DNA from: VRUE01 sp963716735
GTDB lineage: Bacteria > Actinomycetota > Thermoleophilia > Solirubrobacterales > 70-9
Reading direction: 5' to 3'
Length of the DNA stretch: 64,000 nt
Assembly: GCA_963716735.1 (NCBI GenBank)
Contig: OY970321.1
Coordinates: forward strand, 2,294,001-2,358,000
Of the stretch, positions 50,704 to 60,030 are shown in pieces. The position numbers and the translations under genes were made by a program. Numbering within the stretch: the first letter of the stretch is position 1; each line of letters begins with the position of its first letter. The notes beneath the pieces are model-generated. The model was not told where the DNA came from. It did not search any database and saw nothing but the letters and a program-made list of their open reading frames with translations.

Positions 50704-52098
50704 GTGCCCGGCCTCGACGCCCTCCCACTGGCGGCGTCGGAGTCCAACCTGCTCGCCGCGCGTGAGCTGATGGCGTTCACGCTCGCCTTCCACATCGTCC
50801 TCTCCTGCCTCGGTGTCGCCCTGCCGGCGATCATCCTCACCGCCAACTGGCTGGGGTTGAAGCGCGAAGACGCCGACGCGATGCGGCTGGCGCGGCGCTG
50901 GTCGAAAGCGATGGGGGTGACCTTCGCCGTCGGCGCCGTCACCGGCACCGTGCTCAGCTTCGAGTTCGGCCTGCTCTGGCCCAACTTCATGGCGCGCTTC
51001 GGCATCGCCTTCGGCATCGCCTTCGCGATCGAGGGGCTCTTCTTCTTCACCGAGGCGATCTTCCTCGCGATCTACATCTACGGCTGGAAGCGGCTCAGCG
51101 GCTGGGCGCACTTCTGGTCGGGCGTGCCGATGGTGATCACCGGCATCGGCGGCGCCTTCTCCGTCGTCACCGCCAACTCGTGGATGAACCAGCCGCAGGG
51201 CTTCACCCTCGACGCCGCCGGCAAGGTGATCGAAACCGACCCGCTCGAGGTGCTCTTCAACCCCGCCTGGCACTACGAGGTGCCGCACATGATCCTCGCC
51301 GCCTACATGGTCACCGGCTTCCTCGTCGCCTCGATCTACGCGGTCGGCATGCTGCGCGGCCGGCGCGACCGCCTGCACCGGCTGGGTCTTCTGATCCCGC
51401 TCACCATCGCCTGCATAGTCACCCCGATCCAGCTCTTCGTCGGCGACACCGCGGCGCGCGAAGTCGCCGACCACCAGCCGGCCAAGTTCGCCGGCTTCGA
51501 GTGCATCCAGAAGACCGGCACCCACCAGACCGAGTACCTCGGCGGCGTCTGCACTGACGATGGGGTGAAGGGGGCGATCGGCATCCCCGACCTTGATTCC
51601 TTCCTGGTCGGCTTCAGCGCCGACACCAAGGTGACCGGGCTGGAGGACATCCCAGTCGACGAGCGGCCGCCGGCAAACACGCTCCTGCACCTCAGCTTCG
51701 ACGCGATGGTTGGAATCGGCACGGCGCTGCTGGCGCTCGCTGCCTGGCTGGCGTTCGTCTGGTGGCGCCGGCGCGACATTCCGCGCACGCCCTGGTTCCT
51801 GCGTGCTGTCGCGGTCTCCGGTGCCGGTGCGATCGTGGCGCTGTGGTGCGGTTGGATCGTCACCGAGGTCGGCCGCCAGCCCTGGATCGTGCAGGGCTAC
51901 ATGCGGACCGAGGAAGCCGTGACCGACGCCGAGGGGATCTGGTTCGCCTTCGCCGGAGTGCTGGTCCTTTACGCCGGCTTGGGCATCGGTGCGGTGCTGG
52001 TGCTGCGGGCGATGTCGCGCCGCTGGCGGGCGGAGGACGAGGACGAGTCGGACATTCCCTATGGGCCGCCGAGTGAGCTGCCGGAGGCGGCGCGATGA
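50704..52098 (+). CDS. cydA: Cytochrome bd quinol oxidase subunit I
   Basis: A 464-residue subunit, the short Q-loop class. The first helix RELMAFTLAFHIVLSCLG has the haem ligand His, the second ligand is in YEVPHMILAAYMVTG, and the conserved GRQPW is in TEVGRQPWIVQGYMRT. It transfers electrons from quinol to oxygen at high affinity. GTG start three bases after pgi. No cydDC maturation genes in this window. Confidence 0.95.
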   Translation: MPGLDALPLAASESNLLAARELMAFTLAFHIVLSCLGVALPAIILTANWLGLKREDADAMRLARRWSKAMGVTFAVGAVTGTVLSFEFGLLWPNFMARFGIAFGIAFAIEGLFFFTEAIFLAIYIYGWKRLSGWAHFWSGVPMVITGIGGAFSVVTANSWMNQPQGFTLDAAGKVIETDPLEVLFNPAWHYEVPHMILAAYMVTGFLVASIYAVGMLRGRRDRLHRLGLLIPLTIACIVTPIQLFVGDTAAREVADHQPAKFAGFECIQKTGTHQTEYLGGVCTDDGVKGAIGIPDLDSFLVGFSADTKVTGLEDIPVDERPPANTLLHLSFDAMVGIGTALLALAAWLAFVWWRRRDIPRTPWFLRAVAVSGAGAIVALWCGWIVTEVGRQPWIVQGYMRTEEAVTDAEGIWFAFAGVLVLYAGLGIGAVLVLRAMSRRWRAEDEDESDIPYGPPSELPEAAR

Positions 52099-53093
52099 GT
52101 CGCGCCGACCTCGCGGCGGCGATCCTCTGGACCGGCGCGACGCTCTACGCGCTCTTCGGTGGCGCCGACTTCGGTGCCGGGCTCTGGGACCTGATTGCCG
52201 GCGACGCCGAGCGTGGCGAGCGCCCGCGGGCTCTGATCCAGCGCTCGCTGACCCCCGTCTGGGAGGCCAACCACGTCTGGCTGATCTTCATCCTCGTCGT
52301 CCTCTGGACCGCCTTCCCCGAGGCCTTCGGCGCGATCATGTCGACGCTCTACGTGCCGATCGCCCTGGCGGCGGTGGGGATCGTCCTGCGCGGTGCCGGG
52401 TTCGCCTTCCGCAAGTCGGTGCAGCGGCTCGAGTACCGGCGGGCGATGGGCGCCGCGTTCGCGATCTCGTCGGTGCTGACGCCATTCTTCATGGGGACGG
52501 TGGTGGGGGCGATCGCCGCCGGCAACGTTCCGGCCGGCGGCAACGGCGACGCTTTCTCGAGCTGGCTGCAGCCACTTCCCCTGCTGACCGGTGCGCTCTT
52601 CGTCGCCAGCGGCGCCTATCTGGCGGCCATCTATCTCCTCGCCGACGCTCACCGTGTCGACGACGAAGAGATGGAAAGCTATTTCTCCCGGCGCGCGTTG
52701 GCCGCCGGTCTCATCGCCGGCGCGGTTGCCCTAGCCGGCCTCATTGCCCTGCACGGCGAAGCTCGCTATGTCTATGACCGTTTGATCGTCGAGGGACTGC
52801 CGCTGGTGATGGTCTCGATCCTCTGTGGCTTTGGGGTGCTCGCCATGCTCCTCGGCCGCCAACGCCGTGGTCTGCGCCCGCTCGCCGCCGGCGCCGTGAT
52901 CGCGGTGATCTGGGGCTGGGGGGTTGCCCAGTTCCCCTACCTGCTGCCGACCTCGTTGAAGATCAGCCAGGCGGCGGCCCCGGGGCCGACCCTCGACGCT
53001 GTCCTGATCGTCTTCGTCGTCGCCGCGATCGTCATCCTGCCCGCCCTCGGCCTGCTCTACTGGCTGAGTCAGCGCGAGCTGCTCAGTGAGTGA
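52095..53093 (+). CDS. cydB: Cytochrome bd quinol oxidase subunit II
   Basis: A 332-residue polytopic membrane protein with CydB hallmarks: LFGGADFGAGLWDLIAGD and VWEANHVWLIFILVVLWTAF. Overlaps cydA by four bases and the HAD gene by eight. Stabilises the haem-carrying subunit I. Confidence 0.94.
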   Translation: MSRADLAAAILWTGATLYALFGGADFGAGLWDLIAGDAERGERPRALIQRSLTPVWEANHVWLIFILVVLWTAFPEAFGAIMSTLYVPIALAAVGIVLRGAGFAFRKSVQRLEYRRAMGAAFAISSVLTPFFMGTVVGAIAAGNVPAGGNGDAFSSWLQPLPLLTGALFVASGAYLAAIYLLADAHRVDDEEMESYFSRRALAAGLIAGAVALAGLIALHGEARYVYDRLIVEGLPLVMVSILCGFGVLAMLLGRQRRGLRPLAAGAVIAVIWGWGVAQFPYLLPTSLKISQAAAPGPTLDAVLIVFVVAAIVILPALGLLYWLSQRELLSE

Positions 53094-53766
53094 GCTGGCC
53101 GACATCCGTGCGGTGCTCTTCGACATCGACGGAACCCTGCTGGTGACGGGCGGAGCCGGTGGCGTCGCCTGGCAGCGCGGCTTCGAGGAGCTATACGGGG
53201 TCGAAGCCAACGTCGCCGAGCACACCGATGCCGGCATGACCGACCCCGAGATCGCCGCGATCGTCTTCCGCGAGGTGATCGGACGCGAGGGCAGCGCCGA
53301 AGAGCGCGCCAAGGCGATCGGCTGCTACCTCAAGCATCTGCCCGACACGGTCGCCGAGTCAGACGGCTACCGGATCATGCCGGGCGTCGAGGATCTGCTC
53401 GACCGCCTGATCGACGGTGGCCTCCTGCTCGGCCTGGTCACCGGCAACATCGAGGCCGCCGCCCACATCAAGCTCGCCCGCGGCCATCTCAACCGCTTCT
53501 TCTCCTTCGGCGGCTACGGCTCCGACTCGGCCGACCGCACCGAGGTGACCAAGGCAGCCCTCCAGCGCGGGGAGCTGGTCTCCGGTGGCACGCTGCAGAA
53601 CGGAGCTTGTATCGCAGTGGGCGACACCCCCCGCGATGTCAAGGCCGGTCACGGCGCCGGGATTAAAGTCGTCGGCGTGGCGACGGGGTCCTACAGCGTC
53701 GACCGGTTACGCGAGGCCGGTGCCGATTGGGCGCTTGCGACGGTTGAGCGCGACTTTCCGGCCTAA
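53086..53766 (+). CDS. HAD-family hydrolase (phosphoglycolate-phosphatase-like)
   Basis: A 226-residue HAD phosphatase: LFDIDGTLLVTGG with both catalytic Asp, LGLVTGNIEAAAH (Thr motif II) and AVGDTPRDVKAGHGAG (motif IV). The helical cap fits phosphoglycolate or sugar-phosphate phosphatases. Last gene of the tkt operon; GTG start overlaps cydB. Confidence 0.88.
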   Translation: MSELADIRAVLFDIDGTLLVTGGAGGVAWQRGFEELYGVEANVAEHTDAGMTDPEIAAIVFREVIGREGSAEERAKAIGCYLKHLPDTVAESDGYRIMPGVEDLLDRLIDGGLLLGLVTGNIEAAAHIKLARGHLNRFFSFGGYGSDSADRTEVTKAALQRGELVSGGTLQNGACIAVGDTPRDVKAGHGAGIKVVGVATGSYSVDRLREAGADWALATVERDFPA

Positions 53767-53776
53767 CTTCGTTGTC

Positions 53777-53813
53777 TGTGCGATTGACCGTTCTATGCAT
53801 GGTCAATCGCACA
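53777..53813. terminator. 13-bp-stem bidirectional terminator
   Basis: TGTGCGATTGACC and GGTCAATCGCACA form a perfect stem around an 11-base loop, between the convergent HAD and cyclopropane-synthase genes. Confidence 0.78.
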
Positions 53814-53821
53814 CGCAAATT

Positions 53822-55033
53822 TCACGCCAGCGAGCAACGCGCCTGGTAGATCGAGAGGAAGCCGTTCTCGAAGCCGTTCCGCGCCGCGCGTAGGTACAAC
53901 CGCCAGACGCGGACGCGTTCCGGGCCCGCGAGCTCGATCGCCTCGTCGAGGTTCTCGTCCAACCGCCGCGCCCAGTGGCGCAGGGTCTCGGCATAGTCGG
54001 CGCCGTGCTCGGAGACGTGGCGGGTGATGAAGCCGGCACGTTCGAGCGCCAGCAGGACGCGCGAGAGGTGGAGCGGTTCGCCGTCGGGGAAGACGTAGCG
54101 CTCGGAGAAGGCGCCGGCGTCGGGATCGGTATGGCGGAGGCGGGCGATGCCGTGGTTGAGCAGGCGCCCGCCGGGCTCAAGCAGGCTCGCCAGCGTGCCG
54201 GCGTAGACGTCGATCTGCTCCTCGCCGACGTGCTCGACCATGCCGATCGAGGCGATCGCGTCGAAGCGCTCGCCGGCCAGGTCGCGGTAGTCCATGACGC
54301 GGATCTCGACCCGGTCGGCGACGCCGGCCTCCTCGGCGCGGCGGCGAGCCCGTTCGGCCTGCGGCGGTGAGAGGGTGATGCCGACGACGCTGGCGCCGTG
54401 TTTGGTCGCCGCCCAGAGCGGGAAGCTGCCCCAGCCGCAGCCGACGTCGAGCACCCGGTCGCCATCCTTCAGCGCCAGCTTGCGGGCGACCGTCTCCAGC
54501 TTCTCTTCCTGGGCAGCCTCGAGGGTCTCGGCGCCCTCGGCGAAGAAGGCGCAGCTGTAGGTCATCGAGTCGTCGAGGAAGAGGGCGAAGAAGTCGTTGG
54601 AGACGTCGTAGTGGTGACGGACCGCCTTGGCGTCGCGCTCCTTGCTGTGGCGGCGACCGCTGAGGACGAGCTCTGCGGCGGGGCGGCTGGGCGGGCGTTG
54701 GATGCCGGCAGCGCGCACCGCACCCAGGGCCAGCCGCGCTATGTCACCGCGGTCGAGCGACGGGGGCTGCCAGGTGTCGAGCAGCTCGATCACCGCGTCC
54801 ATGTCGTCGACCTCGATCGCGCCGCTGACGTAGGCGCGGCCAAGGCCGAGCTGGCCCGGCGCGCGCAGGGCATGCGCGGCAGCCCGCGGCGAGCGAATGA
54901 AGAAGGTGGGGCCGTCGCCGTCGCCGTCGGTGGAGGGCAGCTTGGTTCCGTCCCAGAACTCGACCGTGAACGGGCGCTCGGGGATGCGTGCTTCGATCTC
55001 GTGACGCAGTGGCGCGGTACGGGCGAAGGGCAT
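53822..55033 (-). CDS. cfa: Cyclopropane-fatty-acyl-phospholipid synthase family methyltransferase
   Basis: A 403-residue SAM-dependent enzyme. An N-terminal domain of ~120 residues precedes the methyltransferase core with VLDVGCGWGSFPLWAA (SAM loop), HHYDVSNDFFALFLDDSMTY (lipid-site signature) and IASIGMVEHVGEEQ. It adds methylene across double bonds of membrane lipids. Divergent from a fatty-acid desaturase that would create such double bonds. Confidence 0.92.
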   Translation of the reverse strand: MPFARTAPLRHEIEARIPERPFTVEFWDGTKLPSTDGDGDGPTFFIRSPRAAAHALRAPGQLGLGRAYVSGAIEVDDMDAVIELLDTWQPPSLDRGDIARLALGAVRAAGIQRPPSRPAAELVLSGRRHSKERDAKAVRHHYDVSNDFFALFLDDSMTYSCAFFAEGAETLEAAQEEKLETVARKLALKDGDRVLDVGCGWGSFPLWAATKHGASVVGITLSPPQAERARRRAEEAGVADRVEIRVMDYRDLAGERFDAIASIGMVEHVGEEQIDVYAGTLASLLEPGGRLLNHGIARLRHTDPDAGAFSERYVFPDGEPLHLSRVLLALERAGFITRHVSEHGADYAETLRHWARRLDENLDEAIELAGPERVRVWRLYLRAARNGFENGFLSIYQARCSLA

Positions 55034-55112
55034 CGAGGCACCTTAGCGGCGCCTGCCCGGAATCGCAGGCACTTGCATTTCCTTCGACAGCGGCGCGTAT
55101 GATCGCGGTTCC

Positions 55113-56039
55113 ATGGCGGAAAGCGGGTTGCTCCCATCTGACATCCAGCCGGTTGCGAACGAGACGCGCGACCGCATCATCACCGGGCTGGTCACGTTGG
55201 TTCCGTTCGTCGCCATCGGTTTCGCCGGCTGGCAGGTCTGGGGCAAGGCGCTGCACTGGAGCGACGTCTTCCTCTTCGTCGGCATGTACGTGCTGACCGG
55301 CCTGGGGATCACGGTCGGCTTCCACCGCCACCTCACCCACCGCGCCTTCAAAGCGAAGGGCTGGCTGCACGGGCTGCTGGCGATCCTCGGCTCGGCGGCG
55401 ATCGAGGGCCCGGTCATCTCCTGGGTCGCCGACCACCGCAAGCACCACGCCTTCTCCGACGAAGAAGGTGATCCGCACAGCCCGCACGTCGATCACGGTC
55501 ACGGCTGGAGCGGCGCGATGCGCGGCCTCTTCCACGCTCACATGGGCTGGCTCTTCATCCACACCCAGCGCGGCAACAAGGAGCGCTTCGCGCCCGACCT
55601 GATCAAAGACCCGACGATCAACTGGGTCGACCGCACCTTCATCTACTGGGCGATCCTCGGCCTGCTGATTCCGTTCGCGCTCGGCTGGGTGATCGGCGGA
55701 ACCCTCTTCGCCGCAGTCACCGGGTTGCTCTGGGGCGGTCTGGTCCGGGTCTTCGTCCTGCACCACTTCACCTACAGCATCAACTCGCTCTGCCACGTCT
55801 TCGGCAAGCGCGACTTCGAGACCACCGACGAGTCCCGCAACCTCGCCCTGATCGCGATCCCCACCCTCGGCGAGGCGTGGCACAACAACCACCACGCCTT
55901 CCCGACCTCGGCCACCCACGGCCTCGGTCGCTACCAGGTCGACCTCTCGGCGGTAGTCATCGACGGGCTCGAGAAGCTGGGTTTAGTGTGGGACGTCGTG
56001 CGCGTTTCGCCGGATCGCCTTGCTTCAAAGGCGGCTTAG
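55113..56039 (+). CDS. Membrane fatty-acid (acyl-CoA delta-9-like) desaturase
   Basis: A 308-residue integral membrane di-iron desaturase with three His boxes: GFHRHLTHRAF, ADHRKHHAFSDE and EAWHNNHHAFP. Four transmembrane helices. It introduces cis double bonds in acyl chains. Divergent from cfa with an 80-base gap, so both may be coordinated for membrane fluidity. Confidence 0.93.
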   Translation: MAESGLLPSDIQPVANETRDRIITGLVTLVPFVAIGFAGWQVWGKALHWSDVFLFVGMYVLTGLGITVGFHRHLTHRAFKAKGWLHGLLAILGSAAIEGPVISWVADHRKHHAFSDEEGDPHSPHVDHGHGWSGAMRGLFHAHMGWLFIHTQRGNKERFAPDLIKDPTINWVDRTFIYWAILGLLIPFALGWVIGGTLFAAVTGLLWGGLVRVFVLHHFTYSINSLCHVFGKRDFETTDESRNLALIAIPTLGEAWHNNHHAFPTSATHGLGRYQVDLSAVVIDGLEKLGLVWDVVRVSPDRLASKAA

Positions 56040-56043
56040 GAGC

Positions 56044-56161
56044 GAAGACCTATCCCGGTAGGGGTGGAACGTCTTGTACTTTTTCGTTGAGTGCGGTCGG
56101 CGTCAGCTCAACCCCGAACCACCGAAAAAGTTAAGTGGAACCCCTACCGGGATAGGTCTTC
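56044..56161. repeat. Long inverted repeat between convergent genes
   Basis: A perfect 21-bp inverted repeat: GAAGACCTATCCCGGTAGGG (56044 onward) to 56064, and its complement at 56141-56161. The 76-base centre has a second 9-bp pair (ACTTTTTCG / CGAAAAAGT). The right arm touches the stop codon of the minus-strand gene. Could be a terminator for both genes or a small palindromic mobile unit. Confidence 0.75.
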
Positions 56162-58529
56162 ACGGCGCCGCTTCGGATTCGTACCAGTCGATCCACTGGT
56201 CGCAGGCCGCGCTGAGCGGGACGATGCGGCGCTTGCCATCGCGGACCGCGACAAGGTTGCCGACGTAGGCGACGTCGTCGTAGCCGCTGAGGCGCTGTAG
56301 GAAGCTCGGCTCGGCGGCCGTGACCTGGAACCGCACTCGGCCCCCGCGGCTGCTGTAGTCGCCCGCCGGCCAGAACTGGCCGTCGTTGGCCAGGCTGATC
56401 GTGTTGGGCCGCTGGCCGTCGAGCGCCGGGGTCAGCTCGCGGTGGGAGCCGGGGGCCGACAGCGTCAGCCCAAACGGGGAGAAGTACTGCAGCGAGAGTC
56501 GCCAGCGACCGGCTGGCAACGCGATCGTCTGCGCCGTGTGCCCGCCGGTGTGCAGCCGGCTGCCTTCGTCCCAGTGGGCCTTGGGCCCGATCGCGACGCC
56601 GGGGAAGAGCGAGGCGCGTCCGCGGTTGGCGAGGAGGATGCGGATCTCCGGAGAGATGCAGCCGGCCCGGGCGCCGGCATTGGTCCCCTCCAGCAGGACG
56701 TGGCGGTTTTCGGGCACGTCGTGGGTCCGTTCCCAGAGCAGGAAGGAGGGCGTCGCGGCAATGCGCTTGAAGCCGGGGGGAGCCTGGCTGTTCCAGGCGG
56801 CGCGGCCGGTGATCACGTAGGGGAAGCCGTCGAGCGTGCCGCGCGAGAAGGAATCGAAGTCGATCGGGCTGTAGGCGTCGCCGGTGTCGAACGGCTTCTC
56901 GGGGTTCTCGGCGACGCCGGGGTCGGGGAACTCGACCAGCGGCACGTGGGTGTCCGCGCCGAGCAGCTCGTAGGCCGCGTAGCGGTCCTGGCCGGCGTAG
57001 AGGACGGGCTTGCCGCGCAGGGTCGGCATGAACGCGCGCAGCTCGGACCCGTGCCCGGGCGGGCCGACGGGAGCGTTGCGAAGCGCCAGGAAGCTCGAGT
57101 AGACGGCGCCACCGATGAAGACGATGGCCAGGGCGGTCCAGGCAAGCCGCCGTGTCGGAGCCCAGCCGAACTCTGCGAGTAGCGGGCGGACGATGACCAA
57201 CATTGCCAGCGGCGCGCCGATCATCAGCGCCTTGGCGTGCGAGTAGTCGCCGCTGGTCGGAAGTGCGACGAGGTAGAGGGCGATGCTGGCGGCCAGTCCG
57301 AGCGGTACCGCCAGCTCCCGCCTACGCACCCACCAGGTCGTGCCGGCGAGCAGGGCGAGGACGCCGATTACGCCCGCCAACCCGGTCAGATGGGCGCCAC
57401 CGGGTGCTTCGAGCCGGTAGTTGGTCGCCGGCCAGACCCCGAGCGCCTCGACCGCCGAGACCGGCCCGTAGGTGTTGGTCCCCGCGACTTTGTTGAAGCT
57501 GTGGACGAAGCCGAAGGGCCCGGTCAGGGTGGCCGCCGCCGCGACGGCGACCAGCACGAGGATCGTCAGCAGCGTCGCCGGCCGCAGCAGGAAGCGCAGC
57601 AGCGCCCGCGGCGCAAGTGCCCGCCGCACCTCCGGCAGGGTGAGGCTCCAGAGGGCGACGGTCACGACCGGCCAGGCGAGCCCGGCGAAGCTGTAGGAGA
57701 AGAAGACTCCCCCGGCCAGCGCCAACCAAGGCAACGCAAACCGCACCAGGCCTGACGTGCCTCTACTTAAGTACCCATGCTGGCCCTCAAATTGAGGCAC
57801 GTCCTTGCGCAGGGTGTCGATCTCTCTTAGGCCGACCGCTACGGCGAGGACGAAGAGGGCCTCGGCCAGCTCCTTGAAGGCTCCCTGGGCGAAGTAGGAG
57901 GCTCCCAGGTAGGAGGCAGCGACCATCGTCGCCGCCAGCAGCCGCCGCGCCGTGCCGAATCCCGGCAGCGCCGCCAGAGCGGTCAGCCCGGTGAGGACGC
58001 CGATCGCGAAGATCTCGCCGACGAAGGCCTGGCCCAGGCCGATCCCCGGCACCGCCGCGGTGGCGACGGCGAGTCCATGAGGGCCGAGCGGATAGCCGGT
58101 GTCGGGGACCGGACCGGCGCCGCTGCGCAGCCACTCCGCCCAGGCGATGTGGAGGCCGAGGTCGTTGTTGAAGCCGACCCCGAGCAGGCCCCAGCGTCCG
58201 CTCACGGCGAACGGGATCGAGAGCACCAGGGCGATCGCGATCGCCACCGGCAGCCCCTGACGTAGCGCCCCCCAGCCAGCGGTGGGGGGAGGGCGGAGGT
58301 GAAGGACGATCGCGCCGGCGGCGAGCAGGAGCAGGACCAGGCCCACGGTTGCCGAGGTGCCGTGTCCGGGGGCGCGGGCGAGCACGCCGGTCACCGTCAG
58401 CACCGCGGCCAAGCCGACTGCGGGCTCCAGCCACGACCAGGCGCTGCGGCCTGCGAGAAGCAGCAGGGCGCGCCCGACGAGCAGCGAGGCGACACAGATC
58501 AGCGCCGCCGAGACGTAGGTCCCGATCAT
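56160..58529 (-). CDS. Large polytopic membrane protein, GT-C-like
   Basis: About 789 residues (ATG at 58529; a TTG at 58541 is possible). The first ~480 residues hold some 12-14 hydrophobic helices, with the loop GVGFNNDLGLHIAWAEWLRS after helix 4, resembling the acidic first loop of GT-C lipid-linked sugar transferases. The last ~300 residues form an external beta-rich domain (LLANRGRASLFPGVAIGPKA, DDVAYVGNLVAVRDG). Probably a cell-envelope glycosyltransferase or polymer protein; family not firmly recognised. Confidence 0.65.
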   Translation of the reverse strand: MIGTYVSAALICVASLLVGRALLLLAGRSAWSWLEPAVGLAAVLTVTGVLARAPGHGTSATVGLVLLLLAAGAIVLHLRPPPTAGWGALRQGLPVAIAIALVLSIPFAVSGRWGLLGVGFNNDLGLHIAWAEWLRSGAGPVPDTGYPLGPHGLAVATAAVPGIGLGQAFVGEIFAIGVLTGLTALAALPGFGTARRLLAATMVAASYLGASYFAQGAFKELAEALFVLAVAVGLREIDTLRKDVPQFEGQHGYLSRGTSGLVRFALPWLALAGGVFFSYSFAGLAWPVVTVALWSLTLPEVRRALAPRALLRFLLRPATLLTILVLVAVAAAATLTGPFGFVHSFNKVAGTNTYGPVSAVEALGVWPATNYRLEAPGGAHLTGLAGVIGVLALLAGTTWWVRRRELAVPLGLAASIALYLVALPTSGDYSHAKALMIGAPLAMLVIVRPLLAEFGWAPTRRLAWTALAIVFIGGAVYSSFLALRNAPVGPPGHGSELRAFMPTLRGKPVLYAGQDRYAAYELLGADTHVPLVEFPDPGVAENPEKPFDTGDAYSPIDFDSFSRGTLDGFPYVITGRAAWNSQAPPGFKRIAATPSFLLWERTHDVPENRHVLLEGTNAGARAGCISPEIRILLANRGRASLFPGVAIGPKAHWDEGSRLHTGGHTAQTIALPAGRWRLSLQYFSPFGLTLSAPGSHRELTPALDGQRPNTISLANDGQFWPAGDYSSRGGRVRFQVTAAEPSFLQRLSGYDDVAYVGNLVAVRDGKRRIVPLSAACDQWIDWYESEAAP

Positions 58530-58574
58530 CAGAGAGGGCAACCTATGTCAGGCGCCGGTCCCGGCGCGGCGTCC

Positions 58575-59288
58575 TCAGTACTTGTCGGCTGCGCGTTCCA
58601 GGGTCGGCCGCAGGTTCTCGCCGCGCAACGGCTCCGCATGGCCGGCGGCGACGACCGCCGGTTCCAGGGCCGCCAGCCTACGCACCGACTCCTTGGCCTT
58701 GGCATGGTCCCAGCCCCAGGCGGGGTGCGGGACGCTCGCCTCGCCCTCGGGCAGCGGTTTGAGCCGAGCCGAGTCGATGAAGTAGACGACGTCGCTGACC
58801 AGCGCCACCCGGTCGCGCTCCCGCCACAGCCCGATCAATCCCGGCGCGTGTCCGGGGAAGTGGATGACGCGGAAGCCGGCGATCTCGTCGCCCTCGGACA
58901 CGGTGCCGGCGATCTTCACCGAGCCGCCGTCCCAGCGCCGCAACAGGAACGGATATATCCAGCGGACCGGCGCCACCGGCAGCTGCGAGAGGTCCAGGTA
59001 AGGCCAGAACGTGGCATCGCTTTCGGCTTCAACCACCTCGTCGGGATGGCAGTAGACCGGCGCGTCTATGAACGGGGCGGTGCCGCGGTGGTCGGCGTGA
59101 GCGTGGCCGAGGACAACTCGCTTCAGTCCACCGAGCTGCTCGGCGGCGGCCCGGGCCTTCTTCGTCATCGCCTTGCTGCCGGCGTCGAACTGGACCACGC
59201 CGCCACCCTCTTCCTCGAGGAAGTAGATGTTCATCCCCTTGCGCAGGTCGCCGCGCAACAACCAGACGCCCTCGGCGACTCTCTCCAT
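58575..59288 (-). CDS. MBL-fold metallohydrolase
   Basis: A 237-residue metallo-beta-lactamase-fold protein: LGHAHADHRGTAPF (metal motif), VIHFPGHAPGLIGL (His), ALVSDVVYFID (Asp) and AAGHAEPLRG (His). Smaller than the MBL enzyme at 23099 and not closely similar. Glyoxalase II- or lactonase-like; substrate unknown. Confidence 0.88.
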   Translation of the reverse strand: MERVAEGVWLLRGDLRKGMNIYFLEEEGGGVVQFDAGSKAMTKKARAAAEQLGGLKRVVLGHAHADHRGTAPFIDAPVYCHPDEVVEAESDATFWPYLDLSQLPVAPVRWIYPFLLRRWDGGSVKIAGTVSEGDEIAGFRVIHFPGHAPGLIGLWRERDRVALVSDVVYFIDSARLKPLPEGEASVPHPAWGWDHAKAKESVRRLAALEPAVVAAGHAEPLRGENLRPTLERAADKY

Positions 59289-59334
59289 GCACCAAGCGTA
59301 CCCGGGTCGGGGTGGTCACCTAGGCTCCCGCCGG

Positions 59335-59493
59335 ATGCCAATGCTGTGGAAAGCCGGGATGGTCGTGCTGATCGCCTGCCTCGTTGCCGCGATGGCGATC
59401 GCCATCGTCCGCCTGGCGACGACGCCGACCGAAATCCTCGGCGACGGCTTTCGCGGTTTACCGGCGCGCCACGGCGGCGTAACGGGGCGCTAA
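59335..59493 (+). CDS. Short single-pass membrane peptide
   Basis: A 52-residue open frame from ATG 59335 with one hydrophobic helix (AGMVVLIACLVAAMAIAIVR) and a short basic end. It is divergent from the MBL gene. No family; composition supports a real membrane peptide but evidence is limited. Confidence 0.4.
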   Translation: MPMLWKAGMVVLIACLVAAMAIAIVRLATTPTEILGDGFRGLPARHGGVTGR

Positions 59494-59558
59494 GGCTCGG
59501 CCGGCGGGCCGGGCGTTAGTATCGGCCCGGCCGGACCAGCGACCAAAGAGGAGGCGGC

Positions 59559-60002
59559 GTGTTCACTCGCATCGTGGTTGGAACCGATGGATCGGAGACC
59601 GCTGCTGAGGCCGTGCGGCAGGCTGTCGATTTGGCCAAACTCGCCGGTGCCCAGCTCAGCATCGTCAGCGCCTTTGAGCCGATCTCGAAACGCCGCATCG
59701 AGGGTGAGCAGCAAGGCGCTCCGGCGGACGTCCAGTACGAGATCGGGCCGCGCGAGGACGTGAACCTGGTGCTTGACGCCGCTGCCGCCGCAGCCAAGAA
59801 AGAGGGGGTGGATGTCCAGACCCACCCGGTCGAGGGCTCCCCCTCGGATGCGATCCTCAACGTCGCCGAGGAAACCAATGCCGACCTGATCGTCGTCGGC
59901 AACAAGGGTATGACCGGGGCGCGGCGCTTTGTACTCGGCAGCGTGCCGAACAACGTTTCGCATCACGCGCCGTGCAGCGTAATCATCGTCCGCACCACCT
60001 GA
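59559..60002 (+). CDS. Universal stress protein (UspA family)
   Basis: A 147-residue UspA-fold protein from a GTG start (GGAGG ribosome-binding site). FTRIVVGTDGSETAAEAV is the first strand, and ADLIVVGNKGMTGARRFVLG plus SVPNNVSHHAPCSVIIV contains the G-2x-G-9x-GS ATP-binding motif. It helps survival under starvation or oxidative stress in related bacteria. Confidence 0.93.
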   Translation: MFTRIVVGTDGSETAAEAVRQAVDLAKLAGAQLSIVSAFEPISKRRIEGEQQGAPADVQYEIGPREDVNLVLDAAAAAAKKEGVDVQTHPVEGSPSDAILNVAEETNADLIVVGNKGMTGARRFVLGSVPNNVSHHAPCSVIIVRTT

Positions 60003-60030
60003 GGTCGTCTGACCCGCGCATCTCGGCGTC

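Noticed and set aside
48778..51690. 970-codon open frame on the minus strand
   Set aside because: It is antisense to tal, pgi and cydA, which have clear motifs. Its Arg/Asp/Glu/Val-rich low-complexity product is the usual high-GC shadow.
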